Assembly: GCA_001587575.1 (NCBI GenBank)
Contig: LNJC01000006.1
Location: forward strand, 1-47,917
Direction: 5' to 3'
DNA length: 47,917 nt
Source: Candidatus Methanofastidiosum methylothiophilum
GTDB lineage: Archaea; Methanobacteriota_B; Thermococci; Methanofastidiosales; Methanofastidiosaceae
The notes under the pieces are model-generated. The model was not told the DNA's origin and did no database searches. It worked only from the letters and a program-made list of their open reading frames with translations. Shown one piece after another: positions 17,259-26,723 of this stretch. How positions within the stretch are numbered: position 1 is the stretch's first letter; every line of letters starts with the position of its first letter. A program made the position numbers and the translations under genes.

Positions 17259-17669
17259 TTAAATGTCTAGACCTTTAACTTCAGCTGGCCTATAGGAAAA
17301 TAAATCACTAAATTCTCTTTTCTCAATCATACTAAGAATATTTTGTTTTTTCTTTTCAATTAATCTTATCGCACTACAAGAGTTTAGATCTTTATCTCCC
17401 TTTAAAACTATCAAAAAATTTTCAGATAAAGGGATTGTTATTATTTTTTGATCTTTTGTTATAACAGATACTGACTCTGGGATTTGGCCTTCTATTCTTT
17501 TAGCTGCATCTATTACCCCTGACATTCTTGCAGCTATACCTTCATTTTGGTCATTTTCTTCTTTAACGGCAATTAAAAGACCATCTATTCCCATTATAAA
17601 AGCATCTTTTATCATCTTATTTTCAAAAGTAAGATTTTTCAAATGCTTAATAAGTATGTCTTCCCTCAT
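17259..17669 (-). CDS. Roadblock/LC7-domain protein
   Basis: 136 residues fitting the Roadblock/longin fold: DGLLIAVKEENDQNEGIAAR, the helix SGVIDAAKRI, then strands SVSVITKDQKIITIPLSENF and LIVLKGDKDLNSCSAIRLIE. Such proteins (MglB, archaeal Roadblock family) bind or regulate small Ras-like GTPases or act as dimeric scaffolds. No GTPase gene is adjacent. It stands alone, divergent from the transporter at 17782. Regulatory role inferred only from family. Confidence 0.75.
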   Translation of the reverse strand: MREDILIKHLKNLTFENKMIKDAFIMGIDGLLIAVKEENDQNEGIAARMSGVIDAAKRIEGQIPESVSVITKDQKIITIPLSENFLIVLKGDKDLNSCSAIRLIEKKKQNILSMIEKREFSDLFSYRPAEVKGLDI

Positions 17670-17731
17670 TAGACCACATATGTATTATTTCAGTTTTTAT
17701 TTATAAGTATATTTAACAAATGCTTCAGATA

Positions 17732-17739
17732 ACTTTAAA
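17732..17739 (+). promoter_or_regulatory. TATA-like element for the transporter-usp operon
   Basis: CTTTAAAT about 46-50 bases before ATG 17782 would give a 5' leader of about 25 bases. Within the leader, GGTGTC at 17771-17776 is a possible weak SD. Confidence 0.4.
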
Positions 17740-17781
17740 TCTTGAATTAATACATTTCCCCTATCTTAATGGTGTCACTAT

Positions 17782-19218
17782 ATGGCAGAAGAATACGAAG
17801 GCAGCGGGAATATTAACTTTAGAAGAGATGTGATTATTCTAATTGGATTCACCATCGGTATTGCGGTGTTACTTGATTATATCGGTCTTACCCAAAATCA
17901 AGTTATAGCAACTTCAATATTGGCAGCTACAGTTATAGGAACTTTACTTTTTTGGAGCTTCAGAGTCGCGATAGCATTTCTTGGTGTATCAACGTTATTG
18001 TTATCAAGAACACTTGATATCCCTCATTTGATTGAATTCGCGTCACTTGAAGTAATACTCTTCTTAGTTGGTATGATGACTCTTGTCGGAATGTTGAAAG
18101 ACGTTGGATTTTTCAGATGGCTGATGATCAAAATAGTCAAATTGACTAATTTTGAAGCACATCTATTATTAGTTGTTTTTTGTTTGTTATCGGCATTTCT
18201 CGCAATGGCCATAGATGAAGTTACTTCTATTATTTTTGTAACAGCAGTATTATTAGAAATAACAGATTATTTTGATGTCAATCCTGTTCCATATGTTATC
18301 TCATGTGTAATGGCAACTAACATTGGTAGTTCTGGGACTGTATTAGGAAATCCTATTGGGATATTGATTGCAATGAGAGGAAAATTGTCATTTGAAGATT
18401 TTATAATATGGGCATTTCCTGTTGCAATTGTCTCCTTAATTGCAACTATTGCAATAGTTTTATTCTGGTATAGAAAAGATGTTGCACTCTTTAAGTCTAA
18501 AATAAGATTAAAAATGAGGACAACTGAAAAACTAGCCTTCCAAGACGAATGGGAGTTCGTGCCCGATAAAACTGAATTTAAAATAGGTGTTGCAATATTT
18601 ATATCTACAATTGCACTTATAGCGATGCACAAAAGACTTGAAACTGTATTTGACCTTCCTCATAACACTCTTCTTTTAGCCGCATCCTTAATTGGGGCAA
18701 GCATGGTCATGCTATGGAAAAGAACAAAAGCTAGAGAATATATTGAAAAGGACGTAGATTGGTGGACGCTTATATTTTTCATGATGCTTTTTGCAAAGGC
18801 AGGAACATTGAAATTTACTGGCGCAACAGATATACTTGCACAAGCAGTTGCCGGAATTGCAGGATCTCTTCCTATTCTTACAACAATGGTACTATGGTTA
18901 GCTTCTCTTGGTTCTAGTCTTCTTGACAATGTAGTTCTAGTTGCTGCATTAATACCAGTTGTCGAAAGTTTTAATAATCTAGGAATTAATACTTTTCCAT
19001 TATGGTGGGCTCTTCTATTTGGTGGTTGTTATGGAGGTAACATCACAATGATTGGGAGCACTGCAAACATCGTTGCTTTAGGTATATTAGAAAAAAGAAA
19101 GAAATATAGCATGAGATTCATGAAATGGTTATGGATAGGGCTTGTAGTAGGGGGGATATCAACATTTATTGCCAATATATTATTGGTATTCCTGATTCCC
19201 TATATGCCAATAAGGTGA
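17782..19218 (+). CDS. SLC13/ArsB/NhaD-superfamily transporter
   Basis: 478 residues with about eleven to twelve membrane helices. Family features include the re-entrant loop pairs with SNP/GNP-like signatures: NIGSSGTVLGNPIGI in the first half and SLGSSLLDNVVLVAALIPV plus GNITMIGSTANIVALG in the second, the inverted-repeat layout of ion transporter superfamily members. It could move citrate-like anions, arsenite or Na+/H+, and sequence alone does not decide. It overlaps the SD of the universal stress protein gene that follows 4 bp later, so the two are co-expressed and possibly co-regulated. Confidence 0.8.
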   Translation: MAEEYEGSGNINFRRDVIILIGFTIGIAVLLDYIGLTQNQVIATSILAATVIGTLLFWSFRVAIAFLGVSTLLLSRTLDIPHLIEFASLEVILFLVGMMTLVGMLKDVGFFRWLMIKIVKLTNFEAHLLLVVFCLLSAFLAMAIDEVTSIIFVTAVLLEITDYFDVNPVPYVISCVMATNIGSSGTVLGNPIGILIAMRGKLSFEDFIIWAFPVAIVSLIATIAIVLFWYRKDVALFKSKIRLKMRTTEKLAFQDEWEFVPDKTEFKIGVAIFISTIALIAMHKRLETVFDLPHNTLLLAASLIGASMVMLWKRTKAREYIEKDVDWWTLIFFMMLFAKAGTLKFTGATDILAQAVAGIAGSLPILTTMVLWLASLGSSLLDNVVLVAALIPVVESFNNLGINTFPLWWALLFGGCYGGNITMIGSTANIVALGILEKRKKYSMRFMKWLWIGLVVGGISTFIANILLVFLIPYMPIR

Positions 19219-19222
19219 TAAT

Positions 19223-19702
19223 ATGAAAATATTGATGTGTACCGATGGATCTTTCTATTCCGATAGCGCTTTGGCTTATGGGGCGCAACTTTTTTGTAAG
19301 TCTCAAGAACATGAGGTAGTTGTTTTATACGTTATGCCAAAAGTCCATGAAGAATTCAAGTTTTATGAAAGAAAGTTCAACGAAGAGGTAAGAAAATTAA
19401 AAGAAGTTGAACTAAAAAACGTTGAAACAATGGAAGATCTTAAAAATCTTAAGCCTGTTGATATTAGCTTTAAGATACTTGAAAATGCTTACAAACTTTT
19501 GATGAAATTTGGATTTGAACCAAAAACAAAAGCTAGATCAGGGTCCCCTGCAAATGAAATCTTGGCCGAAGCAGAAGAAGGGAAATATGAGTTAATAATT
19601 ATGGGCCAATACGGATTCTCCAAAGCAAAAAGATCCGCTCTAGGAAAAGTTGCCTCAGCAGTTGTTACAAATAGTAAAGTTCCAGTTCTTATAGTAAAAT
19701 AA
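19223..19702 (+). CDS. Universal stress protein (UspA family)
   Basis: 159 residues. It opens MKILMCTDGSFYSDSALAYG, and the C-terminal GQYGFSKAKRSALGKVASAV carries the GxxG-x9-GS/A ATP-binding pattern in slightly relaxed form, followed by PVLIVK. SD GGTGA is formed with the transporter stop codon, four bases before the ATG. Family members bind ATP or AMP and modulate partners. Placement behind a transporter suggests it gates that transporter, as UspA domains do in other systems, which is inference. Confidence 0.85.
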   Translation: MKILMCTDGSFYSDSALAYGAQLFCKSQEHEVVVLYVMPKVHEEFKFYERKFNEEVRKLKEVELKNVETMEDLKNLKPVDISFKILENAYKLLMKFGFEPKTKARSGSPANEILAEAEEGKYELIIMGQYGFSKAKRSALGKVASAVVTNSKVPVLIVK

Positions 19703-19705
19703 TAT

Positions 19706-20257
19706 TTATCTATTTTTACTTAAATCGCAGAAATACTTAATCTTTGCACTATGTTCCATCATAGTTGTGTGAACATATGCCTCTTCTAGTATCTTACCAA
19801 CTGCAAAAGTCCCATGAGCTTTAACAATACATCCTTTATGCATTTCAAGAGCCTTTGCTGCATTAACTGCAAGTTCTTTAGTACCAATATGGCCGGTAAC
19901 TATTGGTATTTCATGGAAAAAGAACTTTCCTTCAGAGTCATAAGGCTCAATAGACTTGTCGTTTAAAATAGATTCTATTACCGCAAAAGGGCAGTGCGCA
20001 TGTATTATAGCTAAGGCTGAAGTTCTTTTATAGATTTCCCTGTGTACTATTGTTTCGCTAGAAGCTATTAGATCAAGAGACGAAGGTTTATGAAGGTCAA
20101 CTGTCACAACAGAAGCTTCCGTTATCTCATCAAGCATACATCCACTTCTTGTAACTGTAATACTATCGCCCACTCTAACACTAATATTGCCAAAATGTGA
20201 GCTAAGATACCCTCCATCAACAAGTTTTTTACCGAATTTAGCTATTTCTTTCCACAT
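19706..20257 (-). CDS. Class II aldolase (FucA-like)
   Basis: 183 residues. HFGNISVRVGDSITVTRSGC and SSETIVHREIYKR hold the substrate-binding and acid/base glutamate regions. The Zn ligands are visible in IIHAHCPFAV and the later AHGTFAVG. It would cleave a sugar phosphate (for example fuculose- or 5-deoxyribulose-1-phosphate) to DHAP plus an aldehyde such as lactaldehyde. It overlaps the aldehyde ferredoxin oxidoreductase gene by 16 bp on the same strand, a logical partner to oxidise the aldehyde. FucA-like enzymes with MtnA act in archaeal 5'-deoxyadenosine salvage, and mtnA is 8 kb away. Confidence 0.85.
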   Translation of the reverse strand: MWKEIAKFGKKLVDGGYLSSHFGNISVRVGDSITVTRSGCMLDEITEASVVTVDLHKPSSLDLIASSETIVHREIYKRTSALAIIHAHCPFAVIESILNDKSIEPYDSEGKFFFHEIPIVTGHIGTKELAVNAAKALEMHKGCIVKAHGTFAVGKILEEAYVHTTMMEHSAKIKYFCDLSKNR

Positions 20258-21960
20258 AGAAATTTCCCCTCATTTTTTAAGTCAAGCGATTCAAGTCTTT
20301 CAATAGTTGGGACCCCATTTTTCCAGCCCCTATATAAATAATATTCATTCAATACAGAATTAAATTCTTCTTTTGAAATCCCATCTGTTCCAAAAAATCT
20401 TTCAGGAAGCGTATCTTCTGCATAAGTCATATCTTCTCTTAGATTAAATAATCTTTCAAGATTATATATTCTCTCTCCAGTTTTTATGAATTCTTCAGAG
20501 GTATATACTTTACCAACACATGCAGAAAGTAAATTCGCATATTCTTCTTCAGATAAGGCAAAAGAAGAAAATTGACACATTACTAGAGAATGAATACTTG
20601 CAGATACATTCTGAAATATTTGTATAAGCCCACTTTTCCCAGAAAACGAAAGTCTATCAATAAGCTTTGGTTTACCTAGTATTTCTGGTGCTACCATATA
20701 AGCCCTTAAGTGACATGCCCCTCTATTAGAAGTTGCATAACTCAAAGCAAGGCCTAAAACACCTCTTGGGTCGTAACCAGGTATTTCTAATCCTTTAACA
20801 GACATTGAAGATTCTTCTTTTCCTTTACCTTTAGAGTATCTAAATGACCCTTTACTCAAAGGCCCACCTTCAACTATCTCTTTTAGTGGAATTTCAATAT
20901 CCTTTTGACCTTCTAGTTCTAAATAACAGCTTACAGCGTTTCCTGCAGAAATTGTGTCAACACCATAATCATTACAAATATAATTTGCCTGTATAATCTT
21001 CTCAATATCATCATTCATAGAGTTTGGTCCAAACATTGCAATAGTTTCATATTCTGGTATTTCTATATCTCTTTTCTTATCTTCTCTCTTGCATGCTATG
21101 AAACAATTGTAACATGTTTTCTTTTTTATGTCATAGTTTTCTGATATATATTCCCCAGACACCTTGTAAGCATTTTCAAAATGGACTTTTCTAAAATTGT
21201 CAGTTGGCATTATTCTCATCGTATTTATGAGATTTACAAGTGAGGGAGTGCCATAATATGCCAATCCCTTTGAAGCAACTGGCGACGCCTTTAAAAGTCG
21301 CATGGATTCCGATATGTATTTCTTCATTTTTTCATTATCCGATACCAGAATCTCTTTTTTTCCTCTAACTATAAGTGCCTTTAATTTTTTTGAGCCCATA
21401 ACAGCTCCAAGGCCACCTCTGCCACAAGCATGAGTATATTCGCTCATTATTGAAGAAATAGGAATTAATTTTTCACCAGATTTTCCTATACATGATACTT
21501 TATATCCTTCATCTGATAAGATTGACGTAGTTTCCTTAACATTTTTACCCCAAATATCTGAGGCATCTTTAATATCGACATGACCATCATCGATTTCAAT
21601 ATAGACCGGGTTTTCTGAAGCCCCTTTGATTATGACAACATCATAACCTGCCATTCTAAGTTCTCTACCAAAATAGCCACCCGCGCTTGAATCAAATACT
21701 GTCCCAGTTAAGGGAGATTTAGAAATAACTACATGCCTACCGGAAAGAGGAACTATAGTTCCTGTAATAGGCCCAGTTGCAAATATCAAAATATTTTCTT
21801 TTGAAAGAGGATCAGTGTTTGGAGTAAGCATATCAAATAGTAATTTAACCCCTATGCCCCTACCCCCTATAAAATTAGTTACATCTTTCTTTTCAAGTTT
21901 CTTTGTTTCTATACTATTAGTACCTAGATCAATTTCAAGAAGGTTTTCTATATGGGGCAA
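20242..21960 (-). CDS. Aldehyde ferredoxin oxidoreductase family (tungsten-type)
   Basis: 572 residues. GGRGIGVKLLFDML and SSAGGYFGRELRMAGYDVVI are the AOR N-terminal domain motifs for the tungstopterin. The 4Fe-4S site is CYNCFIACKRE plus a later cysteine in SLVMCQFSSF. It oxidises aldehydes to acids while reducing ferredoxin. The start is TTG 21960, preceded by GGAG. There is no in-frame ATG before the conserved sequence. It is the first gene of a two-gene operon with the class II aldolase, suggesting clearance of the aldolase product. Confidence 0.88.
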   Translation of the reverse strand: MPHIENLLEIDLGTNSIETKKLEKKDVTNFIGGRGIGVKLLFDMLTPNTDPLSKENILIFATGPITGTIVPLSGRHVVISKSPLTGTVFDSSAGGYFGRELRMAGYDVVIIKGASENPVYIEIDDGHVDIKDASDIWGKNVKETTSILSDEGYKVSCIGKSGEKLIPISSIMSEYTHACGRGGLGAVMGSKKLKALIVRGKKEILVSDNEKMKKYISESMRLLKASPVASKGLAYYGTPSLVNLINTMRIMPTDNFRKVHFENAYKVSGEYISENYDIKKKTCYNCFIACKREDKKRDIEIPEYETIAMFGPNSMNDDIEKIIQANYICNDYGVDTISAGNAVSCYLELEGQKDIEIPLKEIVEGGPLSKGSFRYSKGKGKEESSMSVKGLEIPGYDPRGVLGLALSYATSNRGACHLRAYMVAPEILGKPKLIDRLSFSGKSGLIQIFQNVSASIHSLVMCQFSSFALSEEEYANLLSACVGKVYTSEEFIKTGERIYNLERLFNLREDMTYAEDTLPERFFGTDGISKEEFNSVLNEYYLYRGWKNGVPTIERLESLDLKNEGKFLCGKK

Positions 21961-22163
21961 ATCAATCTCCTTTTCAAATTAAAATAGGCTAGCTTAAGAA
22001 GTTTTCTTTTCAGTTCTTTGCGATTTATTGGACTCATGTCATGACTTTCGCAATATTAAAGCAAATATATAAAAAGACTTTTCTAAAGTTCAACTGTCGG
22101 GCATGAATAAGCAATTCAAGATGAAGAATATCCTATAAAAATAGTATTAATGTGAGAAAATCA

Positions 22164-22301
22164 ATGATATTTGTTAATCCAAAAAGTAATATACTTGTAA
22201 ATATAGGGATTATATTAGCTTTGAAGTTAATATTGAAAATGTTCTCTCGAGGTGCAAAAATAGATGGACAAGGACGAGTTCAACATACTTATAGTCGATG
22301 A
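22164..22301 (+). CDS. Possible 45-residue small membrane protein
   Basis: ATG 22164 is about 27 bases after CTATAAAAATAG. The frame begins MIFVNPKSNILVNIGIILAL and continues KLILKMFSRGAK, one likely membrane helix with a basic end. It overlaps the first 38 bases of the response regulator gene in another frame and contains that gene's SD. It may couple translation, or be fortuitous. The rest of the 303-bp gap 21961-22263 holds divergent promoter elements (TATATAAAAAG near 22064) and nothing else I recognise. Confidence 0.3.
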   Translation: MIFVNPKSNILVNIGIILALKLILKMFSRGAKIDGQGRVQHTYSR

Positions 22302-23607
22302 CGAAGAAACCATAAGAGAAACTCTGAAAATGATTTTAGAAACAGAAGGATACACAGTATTAGATGCAGATAGTGGCGAAGAAGCAATAAAAATATCACA
22401 AAATAATAAAATAGACCTTGTTCTACTAGATCTAAAAATGAAAGGGATGTCAGGCGAAGAAACTCTAAAAAATATTAAAGATATAAATTCTGAAACAATG
22501 GTCATCATTTTAACTGGCCATGCATCTCTCCATTCTTCGATGGAAGCTATTAAATATGGTGCTTATGATTACTTAAAAAAACCTGTCAGTCTAAATGATA
22601 TAAGAAATGTTGTTTTCAAAGCTTATGATAGGTGGAAACTAAGTAGCCTGATTAAACACTACAATTCTGAACTCAAAGAACGTTATGTAAAGAGAAATAA
22701 AGAGATAATTTCTGTAATTACATTATCCGAGAGGTTAAGAGAGATTGATTCACTTGACAAAGGAGCAAAGTTAGTAGTTGATACAATTCATGATGTTGTA
22801 GGCTTTGACAAAGTAGTTTTCTATGGTACCGATAGCCAAGGTAATCCAAGAGTATTAAATAAAATAGGATTTGATAAAAGAGAAGCAAAAGAAATACTTG
22901 GCATCTACAATAATTTCAAAAACAATAATATTGATAAATCTTCAAAGAAAAGTTATTTTTCACCTATATTCTTTGAGAAGGATATTATAGGGGCATTTTA
23001 TGTTGAGAAACTAGAAACAGATCTTGAAAGAGAAGATCAAAATCTTATTAAGTTACTTTCAACTGAAGTAGCTTCATTTCTCCTGAGATTCAAATACAAC
23101 ATTGCCACAAATGGAGAAGTAGAGGCACCTTTCCCAATTAAATATGATATACCGCCTGGAAAATCTTTTATAGTTTACGAAAATAAATATGAAAAAAGTT
23201 TTGAAATCTTTAAAGATCTTGTAACACACAATGTTTCTGGCCTTGCTATTACTAGAACCCCCCCAGACTCTTTGAAGAAAAAATACGATTTAGAAAAAAC
23301 TCCATTCTTATGGTTATCTAAAATAGAAGGCCAAAATACGATTTCTCCAATTTACCTTAATAGCATCATTACTTTAATTACAGATTTTTTTAATAAATGT
23401 AAAGATTCAATCGTGATAGTTGAAGGAATTGAATATCTAATTACCCAGAATAACTTTGATACAGTGTTAAAATTTATTCAAGCATTGAGAGACTTAGTAA
23501 TAATTGAGAATTCAAAATTAATAATACCTTTAAATAAAGATGCATTTAGCCAAAAAGAAATTGCGCAAATTGAAAAAGAACTTGAACTTTTGAAATTAAA
23601 AAATTGA
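22264..23607 (+). CDS. Response regulator with REC, GAF-like and DUF835 domains
   Basis: 447 residues. The receiver domain (1-118) has the acidic pair in LIVDDEE, phospho-acceptor Asp56 (LVLLDLKM) and Lys106 (YLKKPVS). A short coiled linker leads to a GAF-like domain (about 150-280) with HDVVGFDKVVFYGT and IGAFYVEKLETDLEREDQNL. The last 150 residues match DUF835 (KSFEIFKDLVTHNVSGLAIT, TPFLWLSKIEGQ, VIVEGIEYLITQNNFDTVLK), an archaeal output domain of unknown mechanism. No histidine kinase is adjacent. ATG 22264 has GAGGTG upstream. Confidence 0.85.
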   Translation: MDKDEFNILIVDDEETIRETLKMILETEGYTVLDADSGEEAIKISQNNKIDLVLLDLKMKGMSGEETLKNIKDINSETMVIILTGHASLHSSMEAIKYGAYDYLKKPVSLNDIRNVVFKAYDRWKLSSLIKHYNSELKERYVKRNKEIISVITLSERLREIDSLDKGAKLVVDTIHDVVGFDKVVFYGTDSQGNPRVLNKIGFDKREAKEILGIYNNFKNNNIDKSSKKSYFSPIFFEKDIIGAFYVEKLETDLEREDQNLIKLLSTEVASFLLRFKYNIATNGEVEAPFPIKYDIPPGKSFIVYENKYEKSFEIFKDLVTHNVSGLAITRTPPDSLKKKYDLEKTPFLWLSKIEGQNTISPIYLNSIITLITDFFNKCKDSIVIVEGIEYLITQNNFDTVLKFIQALRDLVIIENSKLIIPLNKDAFSQKEIAQIEKELELLKLKN

Positions 23608-23656
23608 GAAAATCGCATGCAACAGCCAAATCTTTTTAAATTATCTGATATCTTTT

Positions 23657-23977
23657 ATGGAGATTCAAATGGATGACCAAATAAAGGATGAAAAGTTAAG
23701 AAGAGAAGTATTGGAACTTATTGAGGACACAAGAAATCATATTCCTAGAAAATCTGAGATGAGGGAAGCTTTAATTGCCAGGTCATTTATAGTATTTGCC
23801 CTCGGATGCTTAACTGGAATAGAAATGTACACAATTAATCTATTTTTAACTTCTAAAATAGAAATAAGTGTAATTCTCTTAATGTTCTTCTTTGCAGTAG
23901 GATTTTTAATCGGAGTTTTTGTAGAAAAAATAGATTTATTAAATATAAAATCTAAATATGGCCATCTAGACTATTGA
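23657..23977 (+). CDS. Small membrane protein with two helices, function unknown
   Basis: 106 residues. A charged N-terminus (MDDQIKDEKLRREVLELIED) is followed by two helices (SFIVFALGCLTGIEMYTINL; ISVILLMFFFAVGFLIGVFV). ATG 23657 lies about 20 bases after CTTTTTAAATT, so it may be leaderless. It follows the DUF835 regulator on the same strand by 50 bp and overlaps secD at the end by 7 bp. I do not recognise the family. Confidence 0.55.
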   Translation: MEIQMDDQIKDEKLRREVLELIEDTRNHIPRKSEMREALIARSFIVFALGCLTGIEMYTINLFLTSKIEISVILLMFFFAVGFLIGVFVEKIDLLNIKSKYGHLDY

Positions 23978-25545
23978 TTTTTTAATATTATTTTTGCTAT
24001 ATTTCCGTAAGCTGGCCTTGTAATTGTAATACCGATTAATAGGCCTATTATTGTAGTCACTGCAAATCCTCTAAGCATACCCAAACTTAAATATGCAAGA
24101 GGCGCCATAGCTCCTATTGTTGTAAAGGCTGAAGTGAATATGATAAAGAAGGCATGCTCCACTCTCTTTTTGATGCTCTTCCTTTTCCTCTTCTCTCCAC
24201 CCTTCTCCATTATAGACTCGTCTGTAATAACTATCTGATGGTCTACTCCAGTACCTATTGCAGCAATTATACCTGCCATCGCTGCAAGGTCAATTGTCCA
24301 GTGAATAACAGATGCAACTCCTAGTATTATGATAACTTCTGAGAAAGAAATTAATAGTATAGGCAAGGCTATATAGATCTTTCTGTATCTTATGAAGACA
24401 ATTGCCGCAACAGCAAGAAGTGCAGCAAGACCTGCTATTAATACCTGCCTAATAAACTCTGAACCAAGTGTTGGGGAAATAAAGCTCTTTCCAGCAATGT
24501 TTGTTGCAACAGGAAGGGCACCAGATTGAAGAATAATCTTAAGCGATGAAGTTTCTTTTGCAGCCTCTGGAGGAGTTTCTGAAGTTCCAGTAATCACATA
24601 AGCAGGAGTTGCAGACGCTTCACCAGTAGCAAGATCTTCTGAGAGTCTTGGCGAACTCATAAGCCCAACGACTCTTGTAAAGTAGGCATAGTCGCCTTCA
24701 TTTTCTGCCCTAGTTTCTCTTTCTGTCTTAAATCCCATATCTCTTATTTGATTGAAAATGTCTCTTCCAATTTCATTTTCATCTGCAAGAATAATTACTC
24801 TTTCTTTAGTACCTACGTAACTTTTTAGTAGATTTGGTATGTCAGCTTTATTTGTATATGCTAATAATTTAATATCGTTTCCAACTCTCTTCTCAATTGG
24901 AAAGGGATCTACTATTTGAGGTATTGTAACCTCTGCATCAAGTCCCGAAATATTAAAGTCTAGAGGAGATACGGTGAGTGAACTGTAAATGCTATTATTC
25001 ATTACTATAACTGAATTAGCAGGCCTATCAAGGAACATATCAACTGGATATCCGCCTTTACCCTTAGCAACATTGGCAAAGTTCTGGCCTGCTTCCCTTG
25101 TAATTGTAAAAGGTACCTTCCATTCAGTAACAGGTTGATATCTCGATTGGACGATTTCTGGTGCATCTACCCTTACAATATCCGATCCTCTTACTGCAAC
25201 TACTCCGTCAATTCTTGCTTCATAAACTCCTTGTTCTTGAAGAATTTTGATTACACTTGCTTCTTTTTCAGCTGAAGTCCCTGAAACCTCAACCATTATG
25301 TTTGAGTCCCCCCATGGCCTAACATTAACATCTGAAATACCAAGTCTGTTTAATCTTAGTTCAAGCCTAGTAACTGTGTCTTGCATTACATCTGCTGTGA
25401 CCGCCCTTTCAAGTTCTAGGGTGACAAGAGTACCTCCTTCCAGGTCAAGGCTTGTAGATATACCGTTAAAGTAAATTGCAGTAATTGAAAATATGACTGC
25501 AAGTATTAATATAAGCACTCTACCATTTTTTAGAATCTTAATCAT
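23971..25545 (-). CDS. secD: Protein-export membrane protein SecD
   Basis: 524 residues, six membrane helices and a large exterior P1 domain. DLEGGTLVTLELER near the N-terminus is the SecD D1 motif, and the C-terminal RND-type half contains TDESIMEKGGEKRKRKSIKK and AMAPLAYLSLGMLRGFAVTT. SecD with SecF uses the ion gradient to pull secreted proteins from SecYEG. It follows secF by 1 bp (order secF-secD, as common in euryarchaea), with SD GGGTGA before ATG. Confidence 0.92.
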   Translation of the reverse strand: MIKILKNGRVLILILAVIFSITAIYFNGISTSLDLEGGTLVTLELERAVTADVMQDTVTRLELRLNRLGISDVNVRPWGDSNIMVEVSGTSAEKEASVIKILQEQGVYEARIDGVVAVRGSDIVRVDAPEIVQSRYQPVTEWKVPFTITREAGQNFANVAKGKGGYPVDMFLDRPANSVIVMNNSIYSSLTVSPLDFNISGLDAEVTIPQIVDPFPIEKRVGNDIKLLAYTNKADIPNLLKSYVGTKERVIILADENEIGRDIFNQIRDMGFKTERETRAENEGDYAYFTRVVGLMSSPRLSEDLATGEASATPAYVITGTSETPPEAAKETSSLKIILQSGALPVATNIAGKSFISPTLGSEFIRQVLIAGLAALLAVAAIVFIRYRKIYIALPILLISFSEVIIILGVASVIHWTIDLAAMAGIIAAIGTGVDHQIVITDESIMEKGGEKRKRKSIKKRVEHAFFIIFTSAFTTIGAMAPLAYLSLGMLRGFAVTTIIGLLIGITITRPAYGNIAKIILKNQ

Positions 25546-25546
25546 T

Positions 25547-26416
25547 TTAGTTCACCCCTTTCTGCCTTCTAAGGGCATACCATTTTAGCACCCCTGCATT
25601 GAAGAGCCAGGTCATCATAAGGTCTCCAACAAGACCGAATATCAAAACAATTGCAATATCATCAAGTACATCGGAAGTTGAGAAAATGTAAAGAGCTGTC
25701 AACGCAACAAGTGTTGTAAAAGTCATTGTAAGCCCAGTTCTCATAGCGTTTCTCATTCTTTCATTTACGTCGTCTCCTTTCTCTTTAACAACTCTCGCAG
25801 TAAGAAGAATATCTGTGTCTACAGAATAACCTATTAACATCAAGACTGCAGCTATGGTGTACCTTGATAATTCAATTCCTGCAACTGACATAAATGCAAG
25901 GGCTATTAACATATCTGAAAATGCAGAGAAGACAACTGCGCCGGAGGGTATTGGCATTCTGAAGGCTATGAACACTACAATTGCCATAAATAAAAATGCG
26001 AATAATACGGCTTGGGTACCCTGCTTTAAAAAAGATGCGCCCAAGGAAGGCCCAATATTTTGGACACTTATAGCAACATCTGGGTATCTTTGATTGATGA
26101 TGCTAATTAATTTTGCTGAGTCAACATCTGGCCCAGTTTCTACTATAAATCCTTCTGTAATTGGGCTGAAAATTGATCTTACCTTTATATTTGAATCTCC
26201 TAAATTAGTTATCAGGTAGTTTTCAATTTCTGGAGTATATTTAACCCCCTGAACTGTAGCAAGAGTTCCCCCTCGGAGATCAACCCCTAAATTAACTCCA
26301 ACAGTAGAAATTATAATAATAGACAATAATACTAAAATTAATGGGATTATTATTAATCTTTTATAATTATATCTTGTAACGTCAATTCTATTAAATATTT
26401 TTTCAAACGCCTTCAT
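25547..26416 (-). CDS. secF: Protein-export membrane protein SecF
   Basis: 289 residues, six membrane helices. The early GVDLRGGTLATVQGVKYTPE is the SecF D1 motif, and GYSVDTDILLTARVVKEKGD and RTGLTMTFTTLVALTALY are typical of the membrane domain. GGGGAGG precedes the ATG. It forms the SecDF complex with the coupled secD. It is divergent from the DUF131 gene with about 50 bp between. Confidence 0.92.
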   Translation of the reverse strand: MKAFEKIFNRIDVTRYNYKRLIIIPLILVLLSIIIISTVGVNLGVDLRGGTLATVQGVKYTPEIENYLITNLGDSNIKVRSIFSPITEGFIVETGPDVDSAKLISIINQRYPDVAISVQNIGPSLGASFLKQGTQAVLFAFLFMAIVVFIAFRMPIPSGAVVFSAFSDMLIALAFMSVAGIELSRYTIAAVLMLIGYSVDTDILLTARVVKEKGDDVNERMRNAMRTGLTMTFTTLVALTALYIFSTSDVLDDIAIVLIFGLVGDLMMTWLFNAGVLKWYALRRQKGVN

Positions 26417-26468
26417 AAAAGCCTCCCCAAAGGAAAACTCTTAAGAACTATTTAAATAACTTTGTATC

Positions 26469-26723
26469 ATGTATTTTGACAAGCTTATACCCCTAGGATT
26501 TATAATTGTTTTTATAGGAATTGCCATAATAATTTCTGGAACTCTTTTGTCAACATTTAGGACTGGACAACATAACGAGATTGAAACAGGCGGCGTCATA
26601 CTAATCGGACCGATTCCAATAATATTTGGCAACTCAAAACCACTTTTACTTATTTCTATAATAGGGGCAGTTGTTCTTATGGTAGTTTATTTTATTATTT
26701 CAAGAGGTGAATTATTACGATAG
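26469..26723 (+). CDS. TIGR00304/DUF131 family membrane protein
   Basis: 84 residues, two helices (PLGFIIVFIGIAIIISGTLL; LLISIIGAVVLMVVYFIISR) around a loop ETGGVILIGPIPIIFGNSKP typical of the small archaeal DUF131 family. Function unknown. ATG 26469 is leaderless, with a TATA-like TTTAAATAACTTTG just upstream. Its last codons contain the SD of trmI, with which it overlaps by 7 bp. Confidence 0.75.
   Translation: MYFDKLIPLGFIIVFIGIAIIISGTLLSTFRTGQHNEIETGGVILIGPIPIIFGNSKPLLLISIIGAVVLMVVYFIISRGELLR
26704..26719 (+). promoter_or_regulatory. SD site and ACG start codon of trmI
   Basis: GAGGTGA at 26704-26710 is a full SD inside the DUF131 gene. The next in-frame codons are ATT (26711), ATT (26714), ACG (26717) and ATA (26720), preceded by an in-frame TGA. 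ACG fits the family N-terminus best (initiator, Ile, Ala, Glu, Asn, Asp, Arg, Val). The ATG at 26921 is 68 codons too late. Confidence 0.55.
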
